This document shows positions 52,079-60,403 of a DNA stretch of 64,000 nt, in pieces. Under the pieces are notes generated by a model. That model had not been told where the DNA came from and did not search any database. It saw nothing but the letters and a program-made list of their open reading frames with translations. The stretch comes from SYIM01 sp039800325. Lineage in GTDB: Bacteria; Pseudomonadota; Gammaproteobacteria; Burkholderiales; Burkholderiaceae_E. The first letter of the stretch is position 1. Each line of letters begins with the position of its first letter. Position numbers and translations under genes: made by a program. The stretch lies in NCBI GenBank assembly GCA_039800325.1, contig JBDLQY010000157.1, positions 17,017-81,016 on the forward strand. The letters run 5' to 3'.

Positions 52079-53637
52079 TGCGCGGTACTTAATGACAGAT
52101 AGCGCTCAAGAAAATTCTGGTGGGTCGGCATGCCCTGCGCTTCACGGCGCAGGCTATCGCGAAGGCGGTTGAGCCCACCCAAGCCATCGGCTCGGCGCAA
52201 ATCTAACAGGGGTAGATGGGTCTGCGGAAAATTAAGCTGGCCCAGATGCACGGCTAACCAGCTTTCAGCACCAAATAAATCGGCATCATCGATTTGAACT
52301 TGCCCGCAGAATCTGAAGAGCTCCATACGCTCTTTAAGGCTTTCCGGTAGCGTCATATTCGCGCAGTATTTCCACATCTCGCTATCCGTGCGCTGGTTAA
52401 GCGTGTAGTGCAATACCAGGAAATCACGAATACGCTCCATCTCGAGCGCGAATCGGCGGTTGTATTCTCGGCGCATGGGCTCGACGAACTGCTTGTTTGG
52501 GAACATCGACAACAGCACCGCTAGCCCCGAATGCACCAGATGCAGACTGGTTGATTCGAGCGGCTCTAAAAAGCCTGAAGCAAGACCCAGTGCCACCACA
52601 TTACTCTCCCAGGCCTTGTGGCGCCGGCCAGGCGTGAACTTGATCAGGCGCGGCTCGGCCAGCGCCTTTCCGGGCAGGCGCGCGCGCAAGGTATCAGCGG
52701 CCTGTGCCTCTGACAGATATGCTGAACTAAAGACATAGCCGTTGCCGACCCGGTGTCGAAGTGGGATGGTCCACTGCCAGCCCGCTTCCAGCGCTGTAGA
52801 GCGGGTGTACGGCGCAGGCTCTCCTTCAAGAGTGCTGGGCATGGCAAAGGCCCGGTCGCACGGTAGCCAGTGCGACCACGATTCGTAGCCTACACCCAGT
52901 GTCTCTCCCAGCAGCAGCGATCGGAAGCCCGAGCAGTCGATAAACAGATCGCCTTCAACGGTGCGCCCATCGGAGAGCTGCACTGACCTGACATGGCCAG
53001 TATCCGGATCGAGATGAACCCTATCGATGATGCCCTCAACCCGGTTGACACCGCGTTGTTCTGAAAGCCCCCGCAGATAGACGGCATACAGCGAGGCGTC
53101 GAAATGAAACGCATAGCTGAAGGTGGATGTGAGTAGATCGGGTCGGGATGTAGGCAAGGAGAACCGTCCCATTAGGGCGGCGACAGTAGCCATGGAGTAA
53201 TCGTCAAGCGTGCCGACAGATTGGCGCTTGCGCTGCTTGAGCCAGTGTTGATAGACCGGGATGGTATCGAAGGGTTTACCGAAGACACCGAACGGATGCA
53301 TATAGCGGTGCTCAAGCTGTCCCCAGTGCACAAACTGTATGCCCAGCTTAAACGTGCCTTGCGTGCGGCGCAGGAACTCTTGCTCGTCGACGCCCATGGT
53401 CTGATTGAGCAGTCTGATGGTGGGAATGGTGGCCTCGCCCACGCCGACAATGCCGATCTGTTCAGATTCGACCAGGGTGATCTGTACCGCTCGGTGTAGA
53501 GAGTTAGAAAGGGCTGCCGCCGCCATCCAACCTGCAGAGCCACCTCCGACAATGACAATACGGCGAATGCTCAGCGGGTTCTCTGGGTCAGGGTCGACGC
53601 GGGCCTTAACCTGCTGGATCCGATTGAGAACGCTCAT
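52075..53637 (-). CDS. Flavin-dependent tryptophan halogenase family protein
   Basis: 520 residues with the full signature: GGGSAGW (31-37) for FAD, GVGEATIP, the catalytic lysine K97 in TFKLGIQF, the halogenase motif WQWTIP (287-292) and the partner glutamate E358 in FLEPLEST. The family uses FADH2, oxygen and halide to make HOCl or HOBr, then halogenates an indole ring. It starts 15 bases after the M50-HlyD gene, last in a six-gene operon dedicated to export, with no tryptophan-derived metabolite genes around. Substrate could be free tryptophan or a tryptophan residue of an exported peptide or protein. A flavin reductase is not in the window. Confidence 0.9.
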   Translation of the reverse strand: MSVLNRIQQVKARVDPDPENPLSIRRIVIVGGGSAGWMAAAALSNSLHRAVQITLVESEQIGIVGVGEATIPTIRLLNQTMGVDEQEFLRRTQGTFKLGIQFVHWGQLEHRYMHPFGVFGKPFDTIPVYQHWLKQRKRQSVGTLDDYSMATVAALMGRFSLPTSRPDLLTSTFSYAFHFDASLYAVYLRGLSEQRGVNRVEGIIDRVHLDPDTGHVRSVQLSDGRTVEGDLFIDCSGFRSLLLGETLGVGYESWSHWLPCDRAFAMPSTLEGEPAPYTRSTALEAGWQWTIPLRHRVGNGYVFSSAYLSEAQAADTLRARLPGKALAEPRLIKFTPGRRHKAWESNVVALGLASGFLEPLESTSLHLVHSGLAVLLSMFPNKQFVEPMRREYNRRFALEMERIRDFLVLHYTLNQRTDSEMWKYCANMTLPESLKERMELFRFCGQVQIDDADLFGAESWLAVHLGQLNFPQTHLPLLDLRRADGLGGLNRLRDSLRREAQGMPTHQNFLERYLSLSTAH

Positions 53638-53652
53638 GGGTATTTGAAGCTT

Positions 53653-55767
53653 TTAAAAACCGCTTTCGCGAATCCAGACGGCTGCCGCATGACGCCAGTA
53701 GCGACCCGCCAGGCTTTCGGGTTTGGCTTCGACCAGCACTCGACCGGTTTGCTGCAGGGACGGCGCGCGGTTTTCATCTAAAGGCACCAGCTCAACTTGA
53801 TACCACGCGCCTTCCAGACGAAGCGATTGCTGGACTCGGCGTGTGGGAACCGGTCCACCAAAATCGGAAGCGAGTTCAGGCCAGGGCAGTGTCTGTAAGG
53901 CCGCGTAATCGATACGCGCGAGCTTAAGTTCAAGGCGGGCGGCGCCGGCCAGATCGGAGATCCACACAGCACTCGCGCCCTGCTCGAGCCTATAGAGTTC
54001 TTCGTCAGACACTAATGCCATGACACGCAGTCCCTGTGCCGATCGTATCGTGAGTAGCGGGGCGCTCTGAGATACCCATTGCCCTGGCTGCAGGCGCTCG
54101 ACATGGCTGATGCGACCGTCGATGGGGGCCATCAGATTCAGACGGGCACGCCGCTCGAGCAGGCTGTCAAGGCGCGTAAGGAGCTCAAGTCGCTGTTGAG
54201 TCAGGACCATGGCATCTTGCAGATCACGGGTCGAACCCACCTGGCGAGCAATTCTTTCTTCAACCAGACCTAGCTCCCGTCGGGTCTGCATCAGCGCATG
54301 CTCGATTTCGGGTTGCTCAAGACGAATGAGTGGTGCACCCCGCCTGACCTCATCGCGTTGATTGACGAGTACTTCAAGGACTCGCCCTTGCTCAGTCGCA
54401 TAGACGGTGCGGAATTCGCCGGCCTGAAGAACAGCTGGGAGCGATAGGGATCCGCGCCACGGAAACACCACGATGGCCAGCATTGCCACCAGCAGCAGCG
54501 CGGTGATCAGGGTATGTCGATTCAATCGGATTTTTTGCCTCCGTAGCCACCACTGACTAACTTCATTTTTGACTGGTAGCAGAATGAACCAGACGATCTC
54601 AACCAGAAACAGAACAATACCGAGAAGTTTAAAAGTGAAGTGATAAATGAGAAGGGCGATACCGATGAATAGAATGGCCCGATAAATCCAGGTGGTGTAT
54701 GCGTAGGCGATGAATAAGCGGGCACGCCATTTTTCAAGGTGTTCGGGCTCTGGTTCGCCCAGGCCAAACAAGGTTTCACGCAGATGCCAGCGCGCCAGAG
54801 CGAAGGAGCGTGGCTGCAGATTCTCAGCCCGCAGGGCATCAGACAGTGCGAAATAGCCATCGAAGCGCATGAAGGGGCTGACATTAACCAGCAAAGAGCT
54901 GACCCAGCTGGTGGTGGCCACAAAGAACGCGGCGCTGCGCCACATGCCATCGGGAAGAAAGCACCAGGCAAAAGTGGCGAGCATAGCCAGATGTATTTCG
55001 GTGCCTACACCGGCCAGCACAATGCGCAGACGGTCGCGGCTTGAGCGCAGACGCCATGAGTCAGTGGTGTCGGTGTAGAGCACCGGAAAAAGCACCAGCA
55101 GGGCCACTCCGATAGCCCCAACCTTGCAGCCGTACTTTTTGGCAACATAGGCGTGACCCAGTTCGTGTGCTGATTTGACCACCGCAAGCGTCAGTCCGTA
55201 GAGGGCAAGACCTTCCCAGGACCAGAAGTGCAAAAAGGTCGCCAGAAATACATCCCACTGCTGCACCACCATCAATAGGCCCACGATACCCAGCAGTCGG
55301 ATCGTCCAGAGCAGAGACGGCCGCACGATGGTTCGGACCAGGGGCCAGGTGCGATCCAGAAAGGCGTCTGGTCTAAACAGCGGTATCTTGAAGAACAGGT
55401 AGTGATGCACCAGCCAGGTCAGCCAGTGCTGGCGCCCCTTGCGGTGAACCTGCGCCAGGCGCTGAACGCCCGCGGGATCAGCGATCTGCGTGAGTTGGTT
55501 CAGCGTTAAGAACTGCACCAGACCCTTGAGGTCGGTGTCGTCCAGATCAACTCCATCAGTCGCACAGATTTTCAAGAACTCATCAGCGCTTAGGCCAGCA
55601 CGCCAGTGACCCATGGCGCGAAAGGCGTCAAGCCCCAGCCTGAAATAGCGATTACGGCTGACGTCATGAATGAGCCAGGTGGGTGAACCGTCTTCGGCCG
55701 CACTGCTGCTGATGAGTGCAAGGTCAGCACGCAGCTCGGGAAGCGTAAGTGCTGGCGCCGCCTGCAT
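53653..55767 (-). CDS. PqqD-like / M50 metalloprotease / HlyD fusion
   Basis: 704 residues from the ATG at 55767, which overlaps the upstream stop (TGATG); an in-frame GTG at 55782 is less likely. Residues about 20-90 (DGSPTWLIHDVSRNRYFRLG and a helical repeat) resemble a PqqD-like peptide-recognition domain. A membrane domain follows with HELGH (201-205) and the second M50 motif FMRFDGYFA (D303), i.e. a site-2-protease-type zinc protease. The C-terminal third is an HlyD-type adaptor with a coiled coil (RRELGLVEERIARQV...LESLLER region) and lipoyl-like beta segments. It resembles 'putative peptide zinc metalloprotease' exporters. Peptide processing and handover to the outer-membrane channel is inferred. 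Confidence 0.8.
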   Translation of the reverse strand: MQAAPALTLPELRADLALISSSAAEDGSPTWLIHDVSRNRYFRLGLDAFRAMGHWRAGLSADEFLKICATDGVDLDDTDLKGLVQFLTLNQLTQIADPAGVQRLAQVHRKGRQHWLTWLVHHYLFFKIPLFRPDAFLDRTWPLVRTIVRPSLLWTIRLLGIVGLLMVVQQWDVFLATFLHFWSWEGLALYGLTLAVVKSAHELGHAYVAKKYGCKVGAIGVALLVLFPVLYTDTTDSWRLRSSRDRLRIVLAGVGTEIHLAMLATFAWCFLPDGMWRSAAFFVATTSWVSSLLVNVSPFMRFDGYFALSDALRAENLQPRSFALARWHLRETLFGLGEPEPEHLEKWRARLFIAYAYTTWIYRAILFIGIALLIYHFTFKLLGIVLFLVEIVWFILLPVKNEVSQWWLRRQKIRLNRHTLITALLLVAMLAIVVFPWRGSLSLPAVLQAGEFRTVYATEQGRVLEVLVNQRDEVRRGAPLIRLEQPEIEHALMQTRRELGLVEERIARQVGSTRDLQDAMVLTQQRLELLTRLDSLLERRARLNLMAPIDGRISHVERLQPGQWVSQSAPLLTIRSAQGLRVMALVSDEELYRLEQGASAVWISDLAGAARLELKLARIDYAALQTLPWPELASDFGGPVPTRRVQQSLRLEGAWYQVELVPLDENRAPSLQQTGRVLVEAKPESLAGRYWRHAAAVWIRESGF

Positions 55768-57110
55768 CACCACCCCAGCCACTGTCGCGCAACCGTGATC
55801 GGCCGGCGCAGCAGGTAGTAAAGAAGCGTGGTCTCACCGCCGTAAATACGGGCCGTACCGCGAAGGCCGATGCGCGGACTTTCCGCCTCCTGATCAAGCT
55901 GGGCGGTGACCTTATAGGCCGGCCATTCGCCGGTGAGCGTGGATTCATAAACGACATAGCGAACCGTTCCGCGCAGGCTGCGCAGCGGATCCGTATCTAA
56001 GAACAGCCGTACTTCGTTGCCAGCTTCCAGTGCGACCGCGTCTTTGACCGGCACCAGAATGGTGATCTCGGTGCGTGCCGGGTCGGCGATGTTCATGATG
56101 CGCTCGCCCACCCGAACCGGTCGACCCTTCCAGGACTGGGGGTCGTCGATGAGAACAACCCCTTCACGATCTGCCCTAAGCTGCGTTTTGGTCAGGCGCG
56201 TTTGTGCAAGGATCAGTTCGCGCATCTTCAGATCGACCTGTGCTTGCAGCATAGCGAGGTCAGCCTTGCGAGCAGCATCCAGAAGAGAGGCCTGTTGCGT
56301 ACGTCGCAGTTCAGCCTGGGCTACCTCAAGCGCTTTTGCGGCTACCTCTTGAACACCTCGAAGATCACCCGACTCGAGTTCTGCCAGCAGCAGTCCTGAG
56401 CTAGCGGGCTGATTCGGCAGGACCTTGATTTCGCGCACCACACCATCAATAGGTGCAGACACAACGAAAGGGTCGGAGGCTACGATCTCGGCCGGTGCCA
56501 AGACACTAAGCCGTATCGGGATCAGCATGAGCGCAACGAAGGCTGCAACGCTGGTCAGGGCTATGAGCGCGCCCCTCAGACGTCCACGTGCCGAACGGTT
56601 TCGGCGGCGAAAACGTTCTAGCGCGTGGGCATAAATCGTTGATAGATGCGTCAACAGCGCAAGTTCCTGCGGGGTCCAGGCTGTCTCGCGGCTCAGCAGC
56701 AGCACCCCCTGACGCTGACGTCCGCGCGCAAATAGGGGAATCCATAGCAGGAAGGCGGAAGCAAACTCAGCCCATTCGCGTCGCAGTGCAGGTGTCAATA
56801 CATCGGGACTTAGCGTATGGAGCTCCTGGTCTTTACCGCTCGTGACAAGGTGCTTGGCCAGGCGCTCGGCCCACGCAACATAGGGCGTTGAGCGATCTAC
56901 ATCGCTCACATTGGACAGGCATGCGACTCGCAGTGCATTGTGGCGAGTGTCGGCGTAGTAAATCGACTGAACGAACGGTGAGAGCGTTCGGGTGGCATTA
57001 CTGATGACAAATCGTGTCTCAGCCAGGGTTTCGGCTTCCAGCGCCAGCTTTTCAAGTTGGAGCAGCGCCGCGAACAGTTCCAGCGGGTTAGCTGGCGCGC
57101 TTGAAGTCAT
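55767..57110 (-). CDS. GAF-domain membrane protein with HlyD-like adaptor
   Basis: 447 residues. Residues about 15-175 look like a GAF sensory domain (LEKLALEAETLAETRFVISN, LWIPLFARGRQRQGVLLLSR, ELALLTHLSTIYAHALERF). A basic stretch and one transmembrane helix (about 183-205) lead to a periplasmic HlyD/biotinyl-lipoyl domain (FVVSAPIDGVVREIKVLPNQ, a coiled coil, LRADREGVVLIDDPQSWKGRPVRVGE). So a cytoplasmic sensor is tied to a periplasmic adaptor. It ends in a TGATG overlap with the M50 gene and begins ten bases after the smaller adaptor gene. Confidence 0.78.
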   Translation of the reverse strand: MTSSAPANPLELFAALLQLEKLALEAETLAETRFVISNATRTLSPFVQSIYYADTRHNALRVACLSNVSDVDRSTPYVAWAERLAKHLVTSGKDQELHTLSPDVLTPALRREWAEFASAFLLWIPLFARGRQRQGVLLLSRETAWTPQELALLTHLSTIYAHALERFRRRNRSARGRLRGALIALTSVAAFVALMLIPIRLSVLAPAEIVASDPFVVSAPIDGVVREIKVLPNQPASSGLLLAELESGDLRGVQEVAAKALEVAQAELRRTQQASLLDAARKADLAMLQAQVDLKMRELILAQTRLTKTQLRADREGVVLIDDPQSWKGRPVRVGERIMNIADPARTEITILVPVKDAVALEAGNEVRLFLDTDPLRSLRGTVRYVVYESTLTGEWPAYKVTAQLDQEAESPRIGLRGTARIYGGETTLLYYLLRRPITVARQWLGW

Positions 57111-57120
57111 GACGCTGCGC

Positions 57121-57888
57121 TCACCGTAACTGAGCGTCCCCTGTCATGCCCGGCAGCAGCTTCGGATCACTGCTGATGCGGGCTCTGACATTGAGTGTCT
57201 GGCTGACGGCATCAACCTGACTGCCAATCGCCACAATTTGGGCGCTGTGTCGAGAGCCGGTTTCGTCAATGCGAATATCGAGTATCTGGCCGTTACGTAA
57301 AAAGCGAATCCACTGCGCCGGCACCACAGCCATGACCTCCAGGGACTCGGTCGAGACAATGCCCAAGACCTCTTGATGCAGCTTGGCGACCTCGAGCTCT
57401 TGGGCCTTACGACTCACAACCCGCCCAGCCCAGGGCGCGGTGATGAGGCATCGGTCGGTGTTGATCTGAGCCATGCGTGACTCGGCCTTAGCTCTTTGCA
57501 CCGAGACCTCGGATAACACCACTTCGAGCGCACCGATGGACCGAGTCTTGAGCAACTGTAGATCATTGTCGAGTTTGGCCAGAGCAGCCCGCAACTCGGC
57601 GTCAACCTTGTCTCGCTGGGCCTCGAAGATGTCGCAGTCAAAGGCGACCAGGGCGTCGCCTTTTTTGAAGCTGTCGCCTTCACGAAAGGGCATGGTCTTG
57701 ATGCGTGCGGCGATCTCGGCAGACAGGGTTGCCTGCATGAGGGCTTGCACCACCACACGAACCGGTTTTTCAGCCGCTGCTGGTGTTTGCGAATGGGACA
57801 GCAGTGGAATAGCCAGCACCAAGCCCGCCAGCACTGTGCGAAGCAGACGGGTCAGGCGCGCGCGGGTGAGGGGCAGACGCTTAGGCAT
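57121..57888 (-). CDS. Periplasmic HlyD/RND-type adaptor
   Basis: About 255 residues from the ATG at 57888 (MPKRLPLTRARLTRLL); an 18-residue upstream extension overlaps the TolC gene and is less likely. A signal peptide ends near SHSQTP. The core has KPVRVVVQALMQATLSAEIAAR, REGDSFKKGDALVAFDC (lipoyl-like half), a coiled coil and CLITAPWAGRVV, the second half. Its single cysteine pair could form a disulfide. It would bridge inner-membrane subunits to the TolC-type protein encoded immediately upstream. Confidence 0.82.
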   Translation of the reverse strand: MPKRLPLTRARLTRLLRTVLAGLVLAIPLLSHSQTPAAAEKPVRVVVQALMQATLSAEIAARIKTMPFREGDSFKKGDALVAFDCDIFEAQRDKVDAELRAALAKLDNDLQLLKTRSIGALEVVLSEVSVQRAKAESRMAQINTDRCLITAPWAGRVVSRKAQELEVAKLHQEVLGIVSTESLEVMAVVPAQWIRFLRNGQILDIRIDETGSRHSAQIVAIGSQVDAVSQTLNVRARISSDPKLLPGMTGDAQLR

Positions 57889-57901
57889 ACCCGATTGTCG
57901 G

Positions 57902-60403
57902 CTATTTCTTGGCCCCGACAACCGTAATCTGCAGCCGCGCAACGGTTATGCCGCCGGCCTCATCCGATATGCGTACCGGCACAAACAGACTCTTGAGCTC
58001 GCCCTCGGCTAGCGCCTGGTAGCTGGCATGGGCTGGATCGAAGCGCCACCGCCCATCGGCCTGCAGACTGAAGCCATCGATGCTCCGCTGACCCAGCACC
58101 TCGAAGCTTAAACGTGCGTCTTCATCAACGTCGCGAGCATCAATTCGGCCTTCGGCGGGCTTATCAGAGGTGCTGATGCGTACTTCAGCGAGTTGTCCCA
58201 CCTCGGGCGCATTATTGACGCCGGTAACCTCAAGCACCAGCGTGAGTAAGCCTATTCCACCGTAGGGGTCAGATGCGGTAAAGCGCATCGTGACCTCTCG
58301 CTTGGCGCCCGCCTTCATGGGCCGCCAAAATGCGTGACCGGGGTCGAACCGCCACTGACCGCTGTCGTCAACGGTGAAACCAGGTGCCAGTGTCTCGCCC
58401 GAAGACAGCGCAAACTTGAGCGCATCACCGTCAGGATCGACCGCGTCGAGCTTGCCTGTCAGTGCGCGTGCGCCCTCGGTGGCCTTGATGGTTTTCTGCG
58501 CTCCGCCCTGGGGCGCATCATTAACGTCAACCAGTCTGAGAACGAACCGATCGGATACGCGGGCACCCGAGGCGTCTACGGCTGCGACCTCAATACTGTA
58601 TGAATCTTTGTCGGCGGGCGGGTTGCCGCTGAAGGTCTGCGTTTTCGGATCAAATTTCAACCAGGCGGGAAGCGTATCGCCGCCGGTTTGCCGCACTTCA
58701 TACTTCAGGTCACCCGCCAGACTGAATGAGTCGGCTGCGATCGTGATTGTCTTCTCGCCGGGACCGCTCCATGGCTTAACCTGAGAGGCCAGTGGTCGCA
58801 GGACCACGCCAACCTCTCCAGCGTCCCAGCTCTTGAGTTTGTCGCGCATGGCCGTGGTCACCGAGCGGATGTCTGGCTGCGGTGGTGTGGTAGGTAGCGG
58901 GTCAAGTCCGGCACTGACGAAGACTCGCCCGTAGCTGTTCTGTAAGTCCGCGTAGGCAACGTCGCGTCTGAGATCAGCCAAGAGCTCGGCCATTTCTTCG
59001 CGAATCAGATCGAGCTCGCCGCTGCGCTCGGCACTGCGCAGCTGCGAGGCCTGATCGCGAATTTTTCGAACGACCTGCAGATAATCGGCCGAGCTCTCGA
59101 ACTGTTCGGCCGCGATATCGAGCGCTACGCGCGACAGATGTACCTGCCCCAGCACCGCCGCGGTCAGCGCAAGCCGGCGCTCTTGGGTGAGTTGCGACTG
59201 CGCATCGGTAAGCTCGTTCAGCACGGGTGCCTTAAACACGTTGAACAGGTTCATGCCCAATGAGGCGCCCAAGCCTGTCCAGCGGTTGTAAAGCAGATAG
59301 TCGTTGGTGTCTCGGTAGGTGCCACCGTACAGGCTAAGACCCGGCACCAGGCCGAGCAGTGCCGCTCTACCTTCGCTTGCCGTGATGCGTTTCTGGTAGC
59401 GCAATTCCATCAGCTCAGGGCGCAGCGCCAGCGCTGAGCGCTCGAGCGTGGCGATATCAGCCTTCAACTCGGGAATCTTGTAGGCATCGTCGCTCAGTTC
59501 GACCAGCTCGAACGGGGTTGCAGGTGGCAGGCCCATGAGTGTGGCAAGTGTTGTCCGCGCATCAAGCAGGTCCTTATGAAGCGCCTCGAGCGAGCGACGA
59601 ATGTCGAGCAGGTCCCGCTGATAGGTCAGTGCATCCATGGGGTTTTTCAGCCGCATGGTCTCGACCTTGCGCGAGTCGACCAGCGCCTGCTGCACCCGCG
59701 TTCTGAGCTCGGCCGTTTTCTTGAGAAGCTTTTGCGCAGACACGGCACGCCAGTAGGCTGAGCGCACGTCCTGAATGAGGTTGTGCACCGCCTTGCGCTC
59801 GCGCTCCTTGGCGATCAGCAATCGATCAGCGGTCTGTTCACCCCGCAGATAAGACAGCCCAAAATCGAGCACGCTCCAGCTGAGCAGCAGGCTTTGATTT
59901 TGACTTTGCCTGGGCGCAGATACTGAGTATGTGGGTCTATTCAGATCGCGGACGATCTGGCCGTCTTCAAGCACACCACTGCTGGAGGCAGCCAGGCGAT
60001 CGCGCTGGTTATATCCGGCGTTCACGGCGAGCTGCGGCAGCATGTCGAATCGAGAGACAGCCAGCTGGTGCGATGCCATCGCCGATTCCATCATCTGCAC
60101 CCGGCGTTCCCGGTTGTGCAACAGCGCCCTGGCCATGGCCTCTTCGAGCGTGACTCGGCTTTGAGGCGCCTGGGTGGCTTGCGCCAGCAGCGTGCGGTCT
60201 TCCTGTCCGCCGGTAAGGGCCGTGCCCGGCTCAATGGGCTTGGGGATGATGCTGCAGGCCGCCAGAGTGAGGATACTTGCCGCAAGCAGCGCTCCGTTTC
60301 CTATTACGCGCGAGGCTATTGCGCGCGAGGGAAAGCGCTGTTGATGAGTCGGCCGCGAGTTCAAGCACGGGTCTGATTTCAGGGTGTTTGATGTGCTTTT
60401 CAT
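57902..60403 (-). CDS. TolC-family outer-membrane protein fused to cadherin-like domains
   Basis: 833 residues. A long N-region precedes a lipoprotein signal LTLAAC (C50). Residues about 80-510 are a TolC-type efflux protein (VTLEEAMARALLHNRE, AYWRAVSAQKLLKKT, NPMDALTYQRDLLDIRRSLEAL, LGQVHLSRVALDIAAEQFE). Residues about 540-833 form three or so beta-sandwich units, with DVNDAP, VDPDGDALKFAL, GVNNAPEVGQLAEV and DVDEDARLSFEVLGQ, typical of cadherin/VCBS-like adhesin repeats. TolC proteins normally end after the barrel-helix unit, so this is an unusual fusion. It overlaps the giant protein gene by four bases. Confidence 0.82.
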   Translation of the reverse strand: MKSTSNTLKSDPCLNSRPTHQQRFPSRAIASRVIGNGALLAASILTLAACSIIPKPIEPGTALTGGQEDRTLLAQATQAPQSRVTLEEAMARALLHNRERRVQMMESAMASHQLAVSRFDMLPQLAVNAGYNQRDRLAASSSGVLEDGQIVRDLNRPTYSVSAPRQSQNQSLLLSWSVLDFGLSYLRGEQTADRLLIAKERERKAVHNLIQDVRSAYWRAVSAQKLLKKTAELRTRVQQALVDSRKVETMRLKNPMDALTYQRDLLDIRRSLEALHKDLLDARTTLATLMGLPPATPFELVELSDDAYKIPELKADIATLERSALALRPELMELRYQKRITASEGRAALLGLVPGLSLYGGTYRDTNDYLLYNRWTGLGASLGMNLFNVFKAPVLNELTDAQSQLTQERRLALTAAVLGQVHLSRVALDIAAEQFESSADYLQVVRKIRDQASQLRSAERSGELDLIREEMAELLADLRRDVAYADLQNSYGRVFVSAGLDPLPTTPPQPDIRSVTTAMRDKLKSWDAGEVGVVLRPLASQVKPWSGPGEKTITIAADSFSLAGDLKYEVRQTGGDTLPAWLKFDPKTQTFSGNPPADKDSYSIEVAAVDASGARVSDRFVLRLVDVNDAPQGGAQKTIKATEGARALTGKLDAVDPDGDALKFALSSGETLAPGFTVDDSGQWRFDPGHAFWRPMKAGAKREVTMRFTASDPYGGIGLLTLVLEVTGVNNAPEVGQLAEVRISTSDKPAEGRIDARDVDEDARLSFEVLGQRSIDGFSLQADGRWRFDPAHASYQALAEGELKSLFVPVRISDEAGGITVARLQITVVGAKK

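Noticed and set aside
52075..53637. Halogenase missing its catalytic lysine
   Set aside because: A first alignment at GVGEATIP suggested Leu at the site, but the catalytic lysine belongs to the later YKVAIKF-type motif, present here as FKLGIQF (K97).
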